From Pedomonas mirosovicensis (GTDB lineage Bacteria; Pseudomonadota; Alphaproteobacteria; Sphingomonadales; Sphingomonadaceae): a stretch of DNA of 64,000 nucleotides. Made by a program: the position numbers and the translations under genes. Below are positions 10,775 to 18,310 of the stretch, in pieces. Position 1 is the first letter of the stretch, and each line of letters begins with the position of its first letter. The stretch lies in the NCBI RefSeq assembly GCF_022569295.1, contig NZ_JAKFIA010000002.1, positions 841,579 to 905,578 on the forward strand, written 5' to 3'. The notes under the pieces were generated by a model that ran no database searches, was not told the origin of the DNA, and saw only the letters and a list, made by a program, of their open reading frames with translations.

Positions 10775-10905
10775 TGGCAGCCTCCCCGCCGCCGAACCCG
10801 CCCCCTCCCCTGTGGCGGCGGCTGCTCTGGTTCGTGGGGCTGTGGGCGGCAAGCGTCGCCGTCGTTGGCGCCGTCGCCTACATCCTGCGGCTGTGGCTGA
10901 AGTAG
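10774..10905 (+). CDS. DUF2474 small membrane protein of the cyd/cio operon
   Basis: A 43-residue protein begins MAASPPPNPPPPLWRRLLW and continues into a single membrane helix (FVGLWAASVAVVGAVAYILR). A proline-rich start, the WRRLLWFVGLW pattern and the position directly after cydB match the DUF2474 family, which replaces CydX as a small third component in many CIO-type operons. Its start codon overlaps the cydB stop (TGATG). Confidence 0.8.
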   Translation: MAASPPPNPPPPLWRRLLWFVGLWAASVAVVGAVAYILRLWLK

Positions 10906-10973
10906 CCCTGCGACAGAACGCCTGCGACACATGGGAAACTTGCCCTGCTGAAAAACCGAGCTATGAGAACGGC

Positions 10974-11399
10974 ATGACCCGTGCCCGCCATATGCGCCCA
11001 AGCGGCTTCCAGGCAGCCCTGCTGCTGGTGAGCCTGCTTGCGCTGTTCTGGCGCGCGGCCCTTCCCGCCGGCTTCATGCCCGAGCGGCTGGGCGATGGCT
11101 GGGTGGTGACGCTCTGCACGGGCCAGGGGCTGGTGAGCGCCACGGTCGACGACAACGGCGCACCGCAGGACGGCACGTCCCCGAGTAAACCGGGGGACAA
11201 GCAGAACCTTGCCACGTCCGTTTGCGCCTTTGCCAGCCTCGGCCTGCCGCTGCTTCCCGCCACCCCGGCGACGCTGCTGGCGATCGCCCTGGCGTTTCTT
11301 CTCACCGCAAGCCCATGGCGCGCGACATCCGCGCTGCGCCGCGCCGTCTCCTGGCTGCGCCCGCCCCTGCGCGCCCCGCCCGTTCCCGCCCGCGCCTGA
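10974..11399 (+). CDS. DUF2946-like exported protein, copper-associated
   Basis: The product has 141 residues with an N-terminal membrane segment (FQAALLLVSLLALFWRAALP), then AGFMPERLGDGWVVTLCTGQG, the aliphatic-FMP and LC pattern typical of DUF2946. A second hydrophobic stretch (PATPATLLAIALAFLLTA) and an arginine/proline-rich tail follow. DUF2946 proteins commonly sit beside copper chaperones and copper-related TonB receptors, which is exactly what follows here. The biochemical role is unknown. The start at 10974 is chosen because the hydrophobic segment follows at once and no family-like sequence precedes it. It is about 70 bases after the DUF2474 gene and could be co-transcribed. Confidence 0.65.
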   Translation: MTRARHMRPSGFQAALLLVSLLALFWRAALPAGFMPERLGDGWVVTLCTGQGLVSATVDDNGAPQDGTSPSKPGDKQNLATSVCAFASLGLPLLPATPATLLAIALAFLLTASPWRATSALRRAVSWLRPPLRAPPVPARA

Positions 11400-11464
11400 T
11401 CCTGAACCAATTTTTCAGTCGACATGCGGCGCGCCCATGCGCGCCGGGGAACGGAAGACAACAG

Positions 11465-11983
11465 ATGACCAAATTCACCTCGACGCTGGCCGCCGCGCTG
11501 GCGCTTTCCACCCTCGCCGCCCCGCTGGCGGTGGCCCACGAATTCAAAGCCGGCACGCTTTCCATCAAGCATCCGTGGTCGCGCGAGACCGCGCCGCGCG
11601 CCAAGACCGGCGCGGGATATCTGACCATCATCAACACTGGCGGGCAAGCCGACCGCTTCCTCGGCGGCACCACGCCCGCCGCTGAAAAGCTGGAAATCCA
11701 TGCCGTCTCGATGGACAACGGCATCATGCGGATGCGCCCGCAACCCAATGGCGTCGAAGTGCCCGCCAACGGCAAGCTGGAGTTGAAGCCGGGCAGCTAC
11801 CACCTCATGCTCGTCGGCCTCAAGGCGCCGCTCAAGGCAGGCGAATCCATTCCCGCCACGCTTGAGTTCGCCAAGGCGGGCAAGGTCGAGGTTTCCTTCA
11901 AGGTGGAAACCCTCGCCTACCAGCCAGCCCCGGCTTCGGATCACGGCAAGCGCGGCGAGGCTGAGCATCATGGCAACCACTGA
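11465..11983 (+). CDS. PCu(A)C-type periplasmic copper chaperone
   Basis: A signal peptide (residues 1-24, ending PLAVAHEF) leads a compact beta-domain with the copper motif of the family: His in LEIHAVSM, then Met residues in NGIMRMRPQP and the final HLM in SYHLMLVGL. PCu(A)C proteins deliver Cu(I) to the CuA centre of haem-copper oxidases or scavenge periplasmic copper. The tail is histidine-rich (DHGKRGEAEHHGNH), which may add metal affinity. The start ATG at 11465 follows GGAAGA. Its end overlaps the SCO gene by 14 bases, so both are made together, a usual pairing because SCO and PCu(A)C work in the same CuA assembly route. Confidence 0.9.
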   Translation: MTKFTSTLAAALALSTLAAPLAVAHEFKAGTLSIKHPWSRETAPRAKTGAGYLTIINTGGQADRFLGGTTPAAEKLEIHAVSMDNGIMRMRPQPNGVEVPANGKLELKPGSYHLMLVGLKAPLKAGESIPATLEFAKAGKVEVSFKVETLAYQPAPASDHGKRGEAEHHGNH

Positions 11984-12599
11984 TCGCCTGCGCGCGCTGC
12001 GGCGCATCCTGTGGGCGACTGTGGTTGTGGTTCTGGCAGCGCTCGGCGGCATGCTGGCGTGGCAGAAATTCCATGCACCCATGCCCCAGGAGACCGCCGC
12101 GCTGGTCCGCCCCGCCATCGGCGGGCCGTTCGCCCTGACGGATACGGAAGGCCGCACGGTCACGGATAAAACCCTGAAGGGCAAGCCCTTTGCCATCTTC
12201 TTCGGCTTCACCCGTTGCCCGGACGTGTGCCCGACCACCCTCAACGACCTCAGCCTGCTGCACAAGCAGCTGGGGCCGGACGGGAACAGGCTGAACATCG
12301 TCTTCGTCTCGGTGGATCCGGAGCAGGACAAGCCTGAGGATATCAAACAGTACCTCACCCTGTTCGATGCGCCGATTATCGGCCTCACCGGCACGGACGA
12401 GCAGCTGAAAACAATCGCCCGCGCCTACCGGGTCTTCTTCGAGAAGGTGCCGCAGGGCAGCGACGACTACACCATCGACCACACGGCAACCGTGTTCCTG
12501 ATGGATGCGGACGGCAATTTTGCCGGCACCATCGACATGCATGAACCCCGTGAGGTTGCTTTGCGGAAGCTGCAACGCCTCGTCAGCCGTTCATCCTGA
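11970..12599 (+). CDS. SCO1/SenC-family copper chaperone
   Basis: The 209-residue protein has one N-terminal membrane anchor (residues 11-31) and a periplasmic thioredoxin-like domain. The metal/redox motif CPDVCP gives Cys83 and Cys87, and the third ligand is His171 in DYTIDHTATVFLM; all are present. SCO proteins load copper into, or reduce, the CuA site of cytochrome c oxidase subunit II. No CuA oxidase gene is in the window (the oxidase nearby is a copper-free bd type), so the partner lies elsewhere. The start at 11970 lies inside the upstream gene, consistent with translational coupling. Confidence 0.92.
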   Translation: MATTDRLRALRRILWATVVVVLAALGGMLAWQKFHAPMPQETAALVRPAIGGPFALTDTEGRTVTDKTLKGKPFAIFFGFTRCPDVCPTTLNDLSLLHKQLGPDGNRLNIVFVSVDPEQDKPEDIKQYLTLFDAPIIGLTGTDEQLKTIARAYRVFFEKVPQGSDDYTIDHTATVFLMDADGNFAGTIDMHEPREVALRKLQRLVSRSS

Positions 12600-12667
12600 G
12601 CCGGTCATTCCCTGGCGGCGGGGCACCCATCCGCGCCGCCGTCAGCGCGATATTGGGAAATTTTGCA

Positions 12668-14664
12668 ATGAAACACATTCCTGGCGCCGCCTTGGCCGCC
12701 ATCTGCCTTGCTGCGCCCAGCGCACAGGCCCAAGACACCAACTTCACGGTGGGCGATATCGTCGTCACCGCCTCCGGCATGGCCCGCTCCACCGCGGGCG
12801 TGCTCACCTCCGTCGACGTGCTGGGCAGCGACATCGCCCAGCGGCAGAGCGTCAACAACACCTGGGAAATGTTCGCCCGCCTGCCGGGCGTGACGCTCAC
12901 CGATTTCGACCAGGGCACCACCTCGGGCCGCTTCTCCATTCGCGGCTTCAACGGCGAGGGCGAGGTCAACGCGGTCAAGCTGCTCATCGACGGCATCCCC
13001 AGCAATGCCAACGACGGCGGCATGGGCTTCATCGATATGGTGATGCCGCTGGACATTGCTGGCATCGAGCTGGTGCGCGGCACATCCGACCCGCGCCATG
13101 GCCTGCACAGCATCGCCGGCAATGCCAATATCCTGACCCGCTTAGGGGGCACCTATCTGGATGCAAAGGTTCTGGCCGGAGCCTACGACACCTACGAGGG
13201 CCAGGTTTCCGCCGGCTACGAGAGCGGCGATTTCACCCAGAATTACTTCCTTGGCTACCGGGACACGGGCAGCTACCGCCGTCATGCGGACCTCAACCGC
13301 CTCAACCTCGCAGGCAAATGGTTCTATGATTTCGGCAGTGTCCGGCTGGGCGCCATTGCCCGCTATTCCAGGGCAAAAGCGCAGGAGCCGGGCTACCTGA
13401 CCGAAGAGGATGCCAAAGCAGCCCCCCGCCAGTCCTACGCCATTTCCGAGACGGACGGCGGCAAGCGCCGCCTCCAGCAATACAGCCTGCATCTGGACGC
13501 GGATATTGCGCCCGCGCTTTCCCTTACCGCCAAGGGCTATGCCAACGGCTATTGGGATGATCGCTACGTGCGCTTTTCAGAGAGCGTTTCCCAGCAGCAG
13601 CGGCTCACCAAGGAATGGCAGTACGGCGGCCTGTTCGCGCTGCATTACCACCCGGTGGTCTCGGGCCTGCACAGCGTGATGATCGAGGCGGGCGGGGATT
13701 TTCAAATTCAGGACAACGAGAGCCTGCGGTTCTTAACGGACCGGCGCGTGCCCACCGCGCAGACGCGGGACCATAGTTTCGACATGACCGTCTACGGCGG
13801 CTATGTGCAGGCGATCATCGAGCCGACGCCGTGGCTGACGCTGACGCCCGCCTGGCGCTTCGACCGGGTCTCGGGCGATTTCACCGACCGGCTGGTGAAT
13901 GCCACCTATGACATCAACGACTACGGCACCATCAGCCAGCCGAAATTCAACGTGGCGGTGCGTCCTCTCGACGGCGTGACGGTCTACGGCAACTGGGGCC
14001 GCGCCTTCCAGATCGGCGTGGGCTCGGGCGCGTACAAGGTGCCGCCGCGTGACCGCGACCTCGACCCTTCCATCAACGAAGGCTGGGAAGCGGGCGTGAA
14101 GTACGCCGCCGGAAAATGGCTCACCGTGCGCGCCGCCCTATGGAAGCAAACCGCCACAGGCGAAATCAAGCGCCGCCTCAATGACCCCTCCGGCGATTTC
14201 GACAACCTGGGCCAAACGCGGCGCAAGGGCACGGACGTGCAGTTGAGCCTCGCCCCCTGTCTGAGATCGAGCTGTGGGCGGCATGGTCGCGCCAGCGCGC
14301 CATCATCGTGGAGCCGGACCCGGCAACGCCCTCCCAGCGCGGCAACTGGATCGACCACGTGCCCGAGAATGTGTTCTCCGGCGGCATCGACTATACGCCC
14401 ACCCGATCCTTGCGCCTCTCCCTCTGGGGCAACGGCCAGTCCAGCTACGAACTGGACCCCGCCAACGATGCAGGCCGCTACGGCGACTATGTGGTCCTCA
14501 ATTTCGAGGCCGCCTACCAGCTGACCCCCGCCGTCGAGGTCTCCGCGCAGGTGAACAACCTCGCCAGCGAAGATTACGCCTACGTGTGGTACGACGGCAC
14601 GCAGCGCCTCTTCGCCCCCGCGCCGAAGCGGGCCGTGTATGGAGCGATCCGCGTGCGGCTGTGA
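12668..14664 (+). CDS. TonB-dependent outer-membrane receptor, copper-linked by context
   Basis: A signal peptide (MKHIPGAALAAICLAAPSAQA) is followed by a TonB-box-like GDIVVTASG, a plug domain (FARLPGVTLTDFDQGTTSG, RFSIRGFNGEGEVNAV) and a beta-barrel. The frame shifts at the C5 run 14253-14257. With one C added the text runs SLAPLSEIELWAAWSRQRA and continues to a normal end (VYGAIRVRL), 665 residues in all. The substrate cannot be read from the barrel. The gene directly follows DUF2946, PCu(A)C and SCO genes, so copper or a copper chelate is a reasonable guess by analogy with OprC-type receptors. The start ATG at 12668 is chosen over one 15 bases upstream because the signal peptide begins there. 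Confidence 0.85.
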
Positions 14665-14682
14665 TGATTTATTTGTGAGAGG

Positions 14683-14896
14683 TTTTTTTGCAGAGGGACT
14701 CGGTCCCTCCTGCGCCTCCCATTCGTTTTATCGGGGCGTGTTTCCGGCGCACACTGGAAAATGGAAAAAGGGACGCACCTGGGTTTGACCGGGCGCGTCC
14801 CTCTTGTTTTGATTATTCGCGCCCTGACCGAACGACCGGGCTCAGCCTGAAATACAAATGGGAGGTGCAGGAGGGGCAAGCCCCTCCTGCAAAAAA
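14683..14896. repeat. Paired inverted hairpin repeat, locus 1 of 3
   Basis: The left unit is a hairpin at 14690-14713 (stem GAGGGAC/GTCCCTC, loop TCG) followed by CCTCCCATTCGTTTTATCGG. The right unit, in opposite orientation, is a perfect 11-bp hairpin at 14867-14890 (GCAGGAGGGGC, loop AA) preceded by AAATGGGAGGT. A T7 run flanks the left side and an A6 run the right. Related units occur at 44207-44292 and 46686-46861. Here the element lies between two convergent genes. Confidence 0.75.
14769..14810 (+). terminator. Rho-independent terminator inside the repeat
   Basis: AGGGACGC (14769-14776) pairs with GCGTCCCT (14795-14802), preceded by AAAA and followed by CTTGTTTT. It would stop transcription of the TonB receptor gene. 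Confidence 0.6.
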
Positions 14897-14907
14897 CTAC
14901 CCAATAA

Positions 14908-16959
14908 TCACCCCGCCAGCCCGTAGGACCGCAGCAGGGCGTCCGGCTTGGGCTCCCGGCCACGGAAGGCGATGAAGCTGTCGAGTGCGGGGCGGGATGC
15001 GCCTTTGGCGAGGATGTGTTCGCGGAAGGCAAGGCCTGCCTCGCTGCTGAGCACGCCCACTTCCTCGAACCGCTCGAAGGCGTCGGCGGAGAGGAGTTCG
15101 GCCCACAGGTAGCTGTAGTAGCCTGCCGCATAGCCGCCGGCAAAAATGTGGCTGAAGGCGTGGGGGAAGCGGTGCCACTCGGGCGGGATGATGACCGCCA
15201 CCTCCTGCCGCACTTCGTTGAGGAGGTCGAGCACGCGCACCGGCTTTTCGGGCTCATATTCGAGGTGCAGGCGCAAATCGAACAGGCCGAACTCCAGCTG
15301 GCGCACCAGGAACAGCCCCGCCTGGAAACGGCGGGCGGCGAGCATTTTTTCAAGGAGCTCGTCGGGCAGCGGCTCGCCTGTCTGGTAGTGGCCGGAGAGC
15401 AGGCCGAGGGCTTCCTTGTTCCAGGCGAAGTTTTCCATCAGCTGGCTGGGGAGTTCGACCGCGTCCCACTCGAAGCCGGTGATGCCGCCGACGGAGGGCA
15501 GGTCTACTTCCGTCAGCAGATGGTGCAGGGCGTGGCCGAACTCATGCAGCAGGGTCAGCACGTCCCGGTGGGTGAGGAGCGCGGGCGTATCGGCCGTGGG
15601 CGGCGCGAAATTGCAGGTGAGATAGGCCACAGGCCAGTGCACCTTGTCCGCCTCGCGGAAGCGGGAGCGGCATACGCCCATCCACGCCCCGCCACGCTTG
15701 GCCGACCGGGCGAAGAGGTCGATGTAGATGCCCGCAAACGCCTCGCCTTGCCCATTGTGCAACTCGTAAAAGGCCGCATCCGGGTGCCAGGTCTCCACGT
15801 CCGTACGGCGGTGGAGCGTGATGCCGAACAGCCGCTCGAACAGGGCGAAGGCGCCGGAGAGGACTTTCGGCAGCGGGAAATAGGGCTTGATCTGCTCCTC
15901 GTTCACCGCGAAGCGGGCAAGGCGCAGCTTCTCGGAAGCATAGCCCACATCCCACGGCTGGAGATCCTTGATCCCCAGTTCACTGGCCGCAAAAGCGCGC
16001 AGGTCATCCAGGTCCTGCTGCGCGACGGGGCGGGCCTTGGCGGCAAGGTCGCGGAGGAAAGCGATCACCTCCTGCGGGGTGCGGGCCATCTTGGGTTCCA
16101 GCGACAGCGCCGCGCTGTTGGCGAAGCCGAGCAGCCTTGCCGCTTCGTGGCGCAGCGCGACGATACGCTCGATGCGCGCGCTGTTATCATATTCCCCGGC
16201 GTTCGGTCCCTGGTCGGAGGCGCGGGTGTTGAAGGCGTGATAGACGCGTTCGCGCAGTTTGCGATCGTCGGCATAGGTGAGGATGGCCTGCACGCTCGGC
16301 TGATGGAGCGTCACCAGCCAGCCGTCCTTCTCCTTGGCCTTGGCGTAGGCAGCGAGCACGCCCTTGTCCGACGCAGGAAGACCCCTGAGGGCCGCCTCGT
16401 CCGTAATGTGCTCGGACCACGCCTCGGTGGCATCAAGCACGGCGTTGGAAAATTCGGTGGAAAGCTTGCTGAGCTCAATGCCGATCTCGCGAAAGCGGGT
16501 GCGCTCCGGCTCCTCCAGCGCGACGCCGGAGAGGCGAAAGTCACGCAAGGAATGGTCCACCAGGGCGCGCGCGGCGGGCGGAAGGGTGTTCAGGCTACCC
16601 ATCTCCGCCACGGCGCGAATGGCGGCGTAAAGCGCGCGGTTCTGGCCCACCTCCAGATAATGGGCGGTGAGCTTGGGCTGGGCCTCGCCATAGGCGGCGC
16701 GCAACTCGGGCGTGTCGGCGACGCTGTGCAGGTGGGAGACCGGGGCCCAGGCGCGGCTGACGGCAAAGTCCGCCCGCTCCTTGGCCATCAGCACATCCTC
16801 GAAGGTGCGCGGCGTCGAGGGGTCCGTGATGCGGGCCATGGCGGCGGCGTGCTCCGCGAGCACCGCATCGACGGCCGGGCCGATATGCTCCGCGCGGATA
16901 TCGGCAAAGGCGGGCAGATCCGCGTCTTGAAGCAGCGGGTTTTCGGTTGCGTCGGTAAT
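14908..16959 (-). CDS. M3-family zinc metallopeptidase (oligopeptidase A / dipeptidyl carboxypeptidase group)
   Basis: This is a cytoplasmic thimet-type peptidase that trims short peptides. The zinc motif HEFGH is present in TLLHEFGHALHHLLTEVD, with the downstream glutamate in FEWDAVELPSQLMENFAW. Substrate-side sequence SHIFAGGYAAGYYSYLWAE near the end is typical. With the start proposed here the protein has 683 residues, the size of E. coli PrlC. The only ATG/GTG/TTG in frame near the N-terminus is a GTG at 16863, which would cut off conserved sequence (ENPLLQDADLPAFADIRAEH). The natural start position carries ATT (16959-16957), with GAGGAGG five bases upstream. It is either a rare ATT start or a G-to-T error. 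There is no signal peptide. Confidence 0.9.
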   Translation of the reverse strand: MTDATENPLLQDADLPAFADIRAEHIGPAVDAVLAEHAAAMARITDPSTPRTFEDVLMAKERADFAVSRAWAPVSHLHSVADTPELRAAYGEAQPKLTAHYLEVGQNRALYAAIRAVAEMGSLNTLPPAARALVDHSLRDFRLSGVALEEPERTRFREIGIELSKLSTEFSNAVLDATEAWSEHITDEAALRGLPASDKGVLAAYAKAKEKDGWLVTLHQPSVQAILTYADDRKLRERVYHAFNTRASDQGPNAGEYDNSARIERIVALRHEAARLLGFANSAALSLEPKMARTPQEVIAFLRDLAAKARPVAQQDLDDLRAFAASELGIKDLQPWDVGYASEKLRLARFAVNEEQIKPYFPLPKVLSGAFALFERLFGITLHRRTDVETWHPDAAFYELHNGQGEAFAGIYIDLFARSAKRGGAWMGVCRSRFREADKVHWPVAYLTCNFAPPTADTPALLTHRDVLTLLHEFGHALHHLLTEVDLPSVGGITGFEWDAVELPSQLMENFAWNKEALGLLSGHYQTGEPLPDELLEKMLAARRFQAGLFLVRQLEFGLFDLRLHLEYEPEKPVRVLDLLNEVRQEVAVIIPPEWHRFPHAFSHIFAGGYAAGYYSYLWAELLSADAFERFEEVGVLSSEAGLAFREHILAKGASRPALDSFIAFRGREPKPDALLRSYGLAG

Positions 16960-16964
16960 GGTGG

Positions 16965-16971
16965 CCTCCTC
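16965..16971 (-). promoter_or_regulatory. Ribosome binding site deciding an ATT start
   Basis: On the minus strand GAGGAGG lies exactly five bases before ATT (16959-16957), where family alignment from memory expects the initiator. It is near-perfectly complementary to the 16S rRNA tail, so initiation here is likely even though the codon is unusual. Confidence 0.6.
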
Positions 16972-17115
16972 TGGCTGGAGCGGGTGGGCATTTCCCTTCC
17001 GTTACAAGCAATTGCGGCCTTGGCCATGCGATTTCAAGAGGCTGGGGCCGTTCGGCCCCTAGAACGCGTGGCGCCGGCATCCGTGTCACACCATCGGCCG
17101 GGACGAGACGAATGA

Positions 17116-17133
17116 TTGATATGTCTGTATCAA
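17116..17133. promoter_or_regulatory. Palindromic site upstream of the PEP-CTERM gene
   Basis: TTGATA (17116-17121) and TATCAA (17128-17133) form an exact 6-bp inverted repeat with a 6-base spacer, about 120 bases before the gene and about 150 bases before the divergent peptidase gene. It could be an operator for either. No partner is identified. Confidence 0.3.
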
Positions 17134-17252
17134 CGTCGAAACGGCTTACACTTAGGCCATATAGATTAATACAAATCCCCTGTATTTCCGAGACTTCCCC
17201 TTTTGGCATGGCCCTTGCTGAGATTGGCCTGGTCAACAAAAGGATGACGACC

Positions 17253-17933
17253 ATGAACAGAATGCTTCACACGCTTCTTGTAGCGGCATTGCTTGCAGGT
17301 TCCGCATCCTCTGCCCAGGCCGTCGTTGTAAGTTGGACGGACTGGCAAAGCGGCCAAGATTCCACCGCCTCCGGCCAGATCAACCATGAAGGCCAGGCCA
17401 TTGGCGTGACCTTCCAAGGGAATTACAGCAGCGTCATAACCGGCGGCAGCAGCGGCTATTGGAACGAGGGTATCCCTCCTGCCTATACCAGCGGCATCGT
17501 GGAAAACGCCCCGCCAGGCGATGACCTGATCCAGCTTGACCAAGCCGGCACGCGAACCATCACTTTCAGCCAGGCCGTTGAGGACCCCTATCTTGCCTTC
17601 CTCAGCTGGAATGGCCAGACAACCCTGTTCGACAGTGAGATTGAGCTCATCAGCTCCGGCGCCGGCATTTTCGGCAGCGGCGATATCACCCTTATCAACG
17701 GCGGAACGGGTTTTGAGACCAACGGCGAATTTCACGGCGTGATCCGCCTCGATGGCACCTATACCTCAATCACGTTCACGGATCTGAACAACGAATTCTG
17801 GCACGGCCTCACCGTCGGCATCGGCGGCGCTTCGAACGGCCCACCGGCGGAAGCGCCGGAGCCGGCGGCCCTCGGCCTGCTGGGCCTTGGGCTTGCTGGC
17901 GCAGCATGGTTGCGCCGCCGCAAGGCCGCCTGA
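17253..17933 (+). CDS. PEP-CTERM sorting-domain exported protein
   Basis: The 226-residue product has a signal peptide (MNRMLHTLLVAALLAGS...AQA) and an unassigned beta-rich middle (ITFSQAVEDPYLAFLSWNG). It ends in a PEP-CTERM signal: the PEP tripeptide in EAPEPAALG, a hydrophobic helix (LGLLGLGLAGAAWL) and a basic end (RRRKAA). Such proteins are recognised by an exosortase, cut and usually released or attached in connection with exopolysaccharide. The exosortase gene is not in the window. The start at 17253 has AAGGA nine bases upstream; an ATG at 17244 is the alternative. A strong terminator follows, so the gene stands alone. Confidence 0.88.
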   Translation: MNRMLHTLLVAALLAGSASSAQAVVVSWTDWQSGQDSTASGQINHEGQAIGVTFQGNYSSVITGGSSGYWNEGIPPAYTSGIVENAPPGDDLIQLDQAGTRTITFSQAVEDPYLAFLSWNGQTTLFDSEIELISSGAGIFGSGDITLINGGTGFETNGEFHGVIRLDGTYTSITFTDLNNEFWHGLTVGIGGASNGPPAEAPEPAALGLLGLGLAGAAWLRRRKAA

Positions 17934-17968
17934 GCGCAGGATATAAACAACAAGAAAAGCTGCCACTG

Positions 17969-18002
17969 GGGCGCGCCTTCGGCAAGGCGCGCCCTTTTTT
18001 TA
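17969..18002 (+). terminator. Strong rho-independent terminator
   Basis: GGGCGCGCCTT (17969-17979), loop CGGC, AAGGCGCGCCC (17984-17994), then T7. The 11-bp perfect stem and T-tract sit 35 bases after the PEP-CTERM stop codon. Confidence 0.92.
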
Positions 18003-18310
18003 TGTGTTCTTCTCCCAATCTTTTGAGGCCAAAAACAATAAAGCGCTCAAACAAAACTGAAATTTCGGCCGCCCCAAAAATGCGCCTGCAACGCCGGGCT
18101 CCTTTGCCTTCGACCATGGCGCGGTGGCGACGAATATAAAACTATATTATCAATAACGGATGCTTACAGGGTCACGTGCCCATGCCGCGGCCAGTCTGTC
18201 ACCGTCTCACCCTGTGCTTTCCCCCGCGTCTGTAATTTTTGCGCCTGGCGTTTGCTTTCGCCTGACCGGCAACGGCGCCCTGCGGAAGCCGAGCCGGCCG
18301 GAACAACTGC
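18003..18310. other. Non-coding stretch before the HAD-IIIC gene
   Basis: This is AT-richer than its surroundings (for example ATAAAACTATATTATCAATA near 18135) and presumably holds the promoter of the next gene. No gene, repeat or clear operator was recognised. Confidence 0.4.

Noticed and set aside
14690..14713. Reading the repeat hairpins as ordinary terminators
   Set aside because: The T-run is on the wrong side of the stem for the nearest upstream gene, and the same sequence also occurs inside an operon at 44207.
15016..17115. A 699-codon open frame antisense to the M3 peptidase
   Set aside because: It lacks motifs and extends over the peptidase promoter; the peptidase has HEFGH and full-length similarity.
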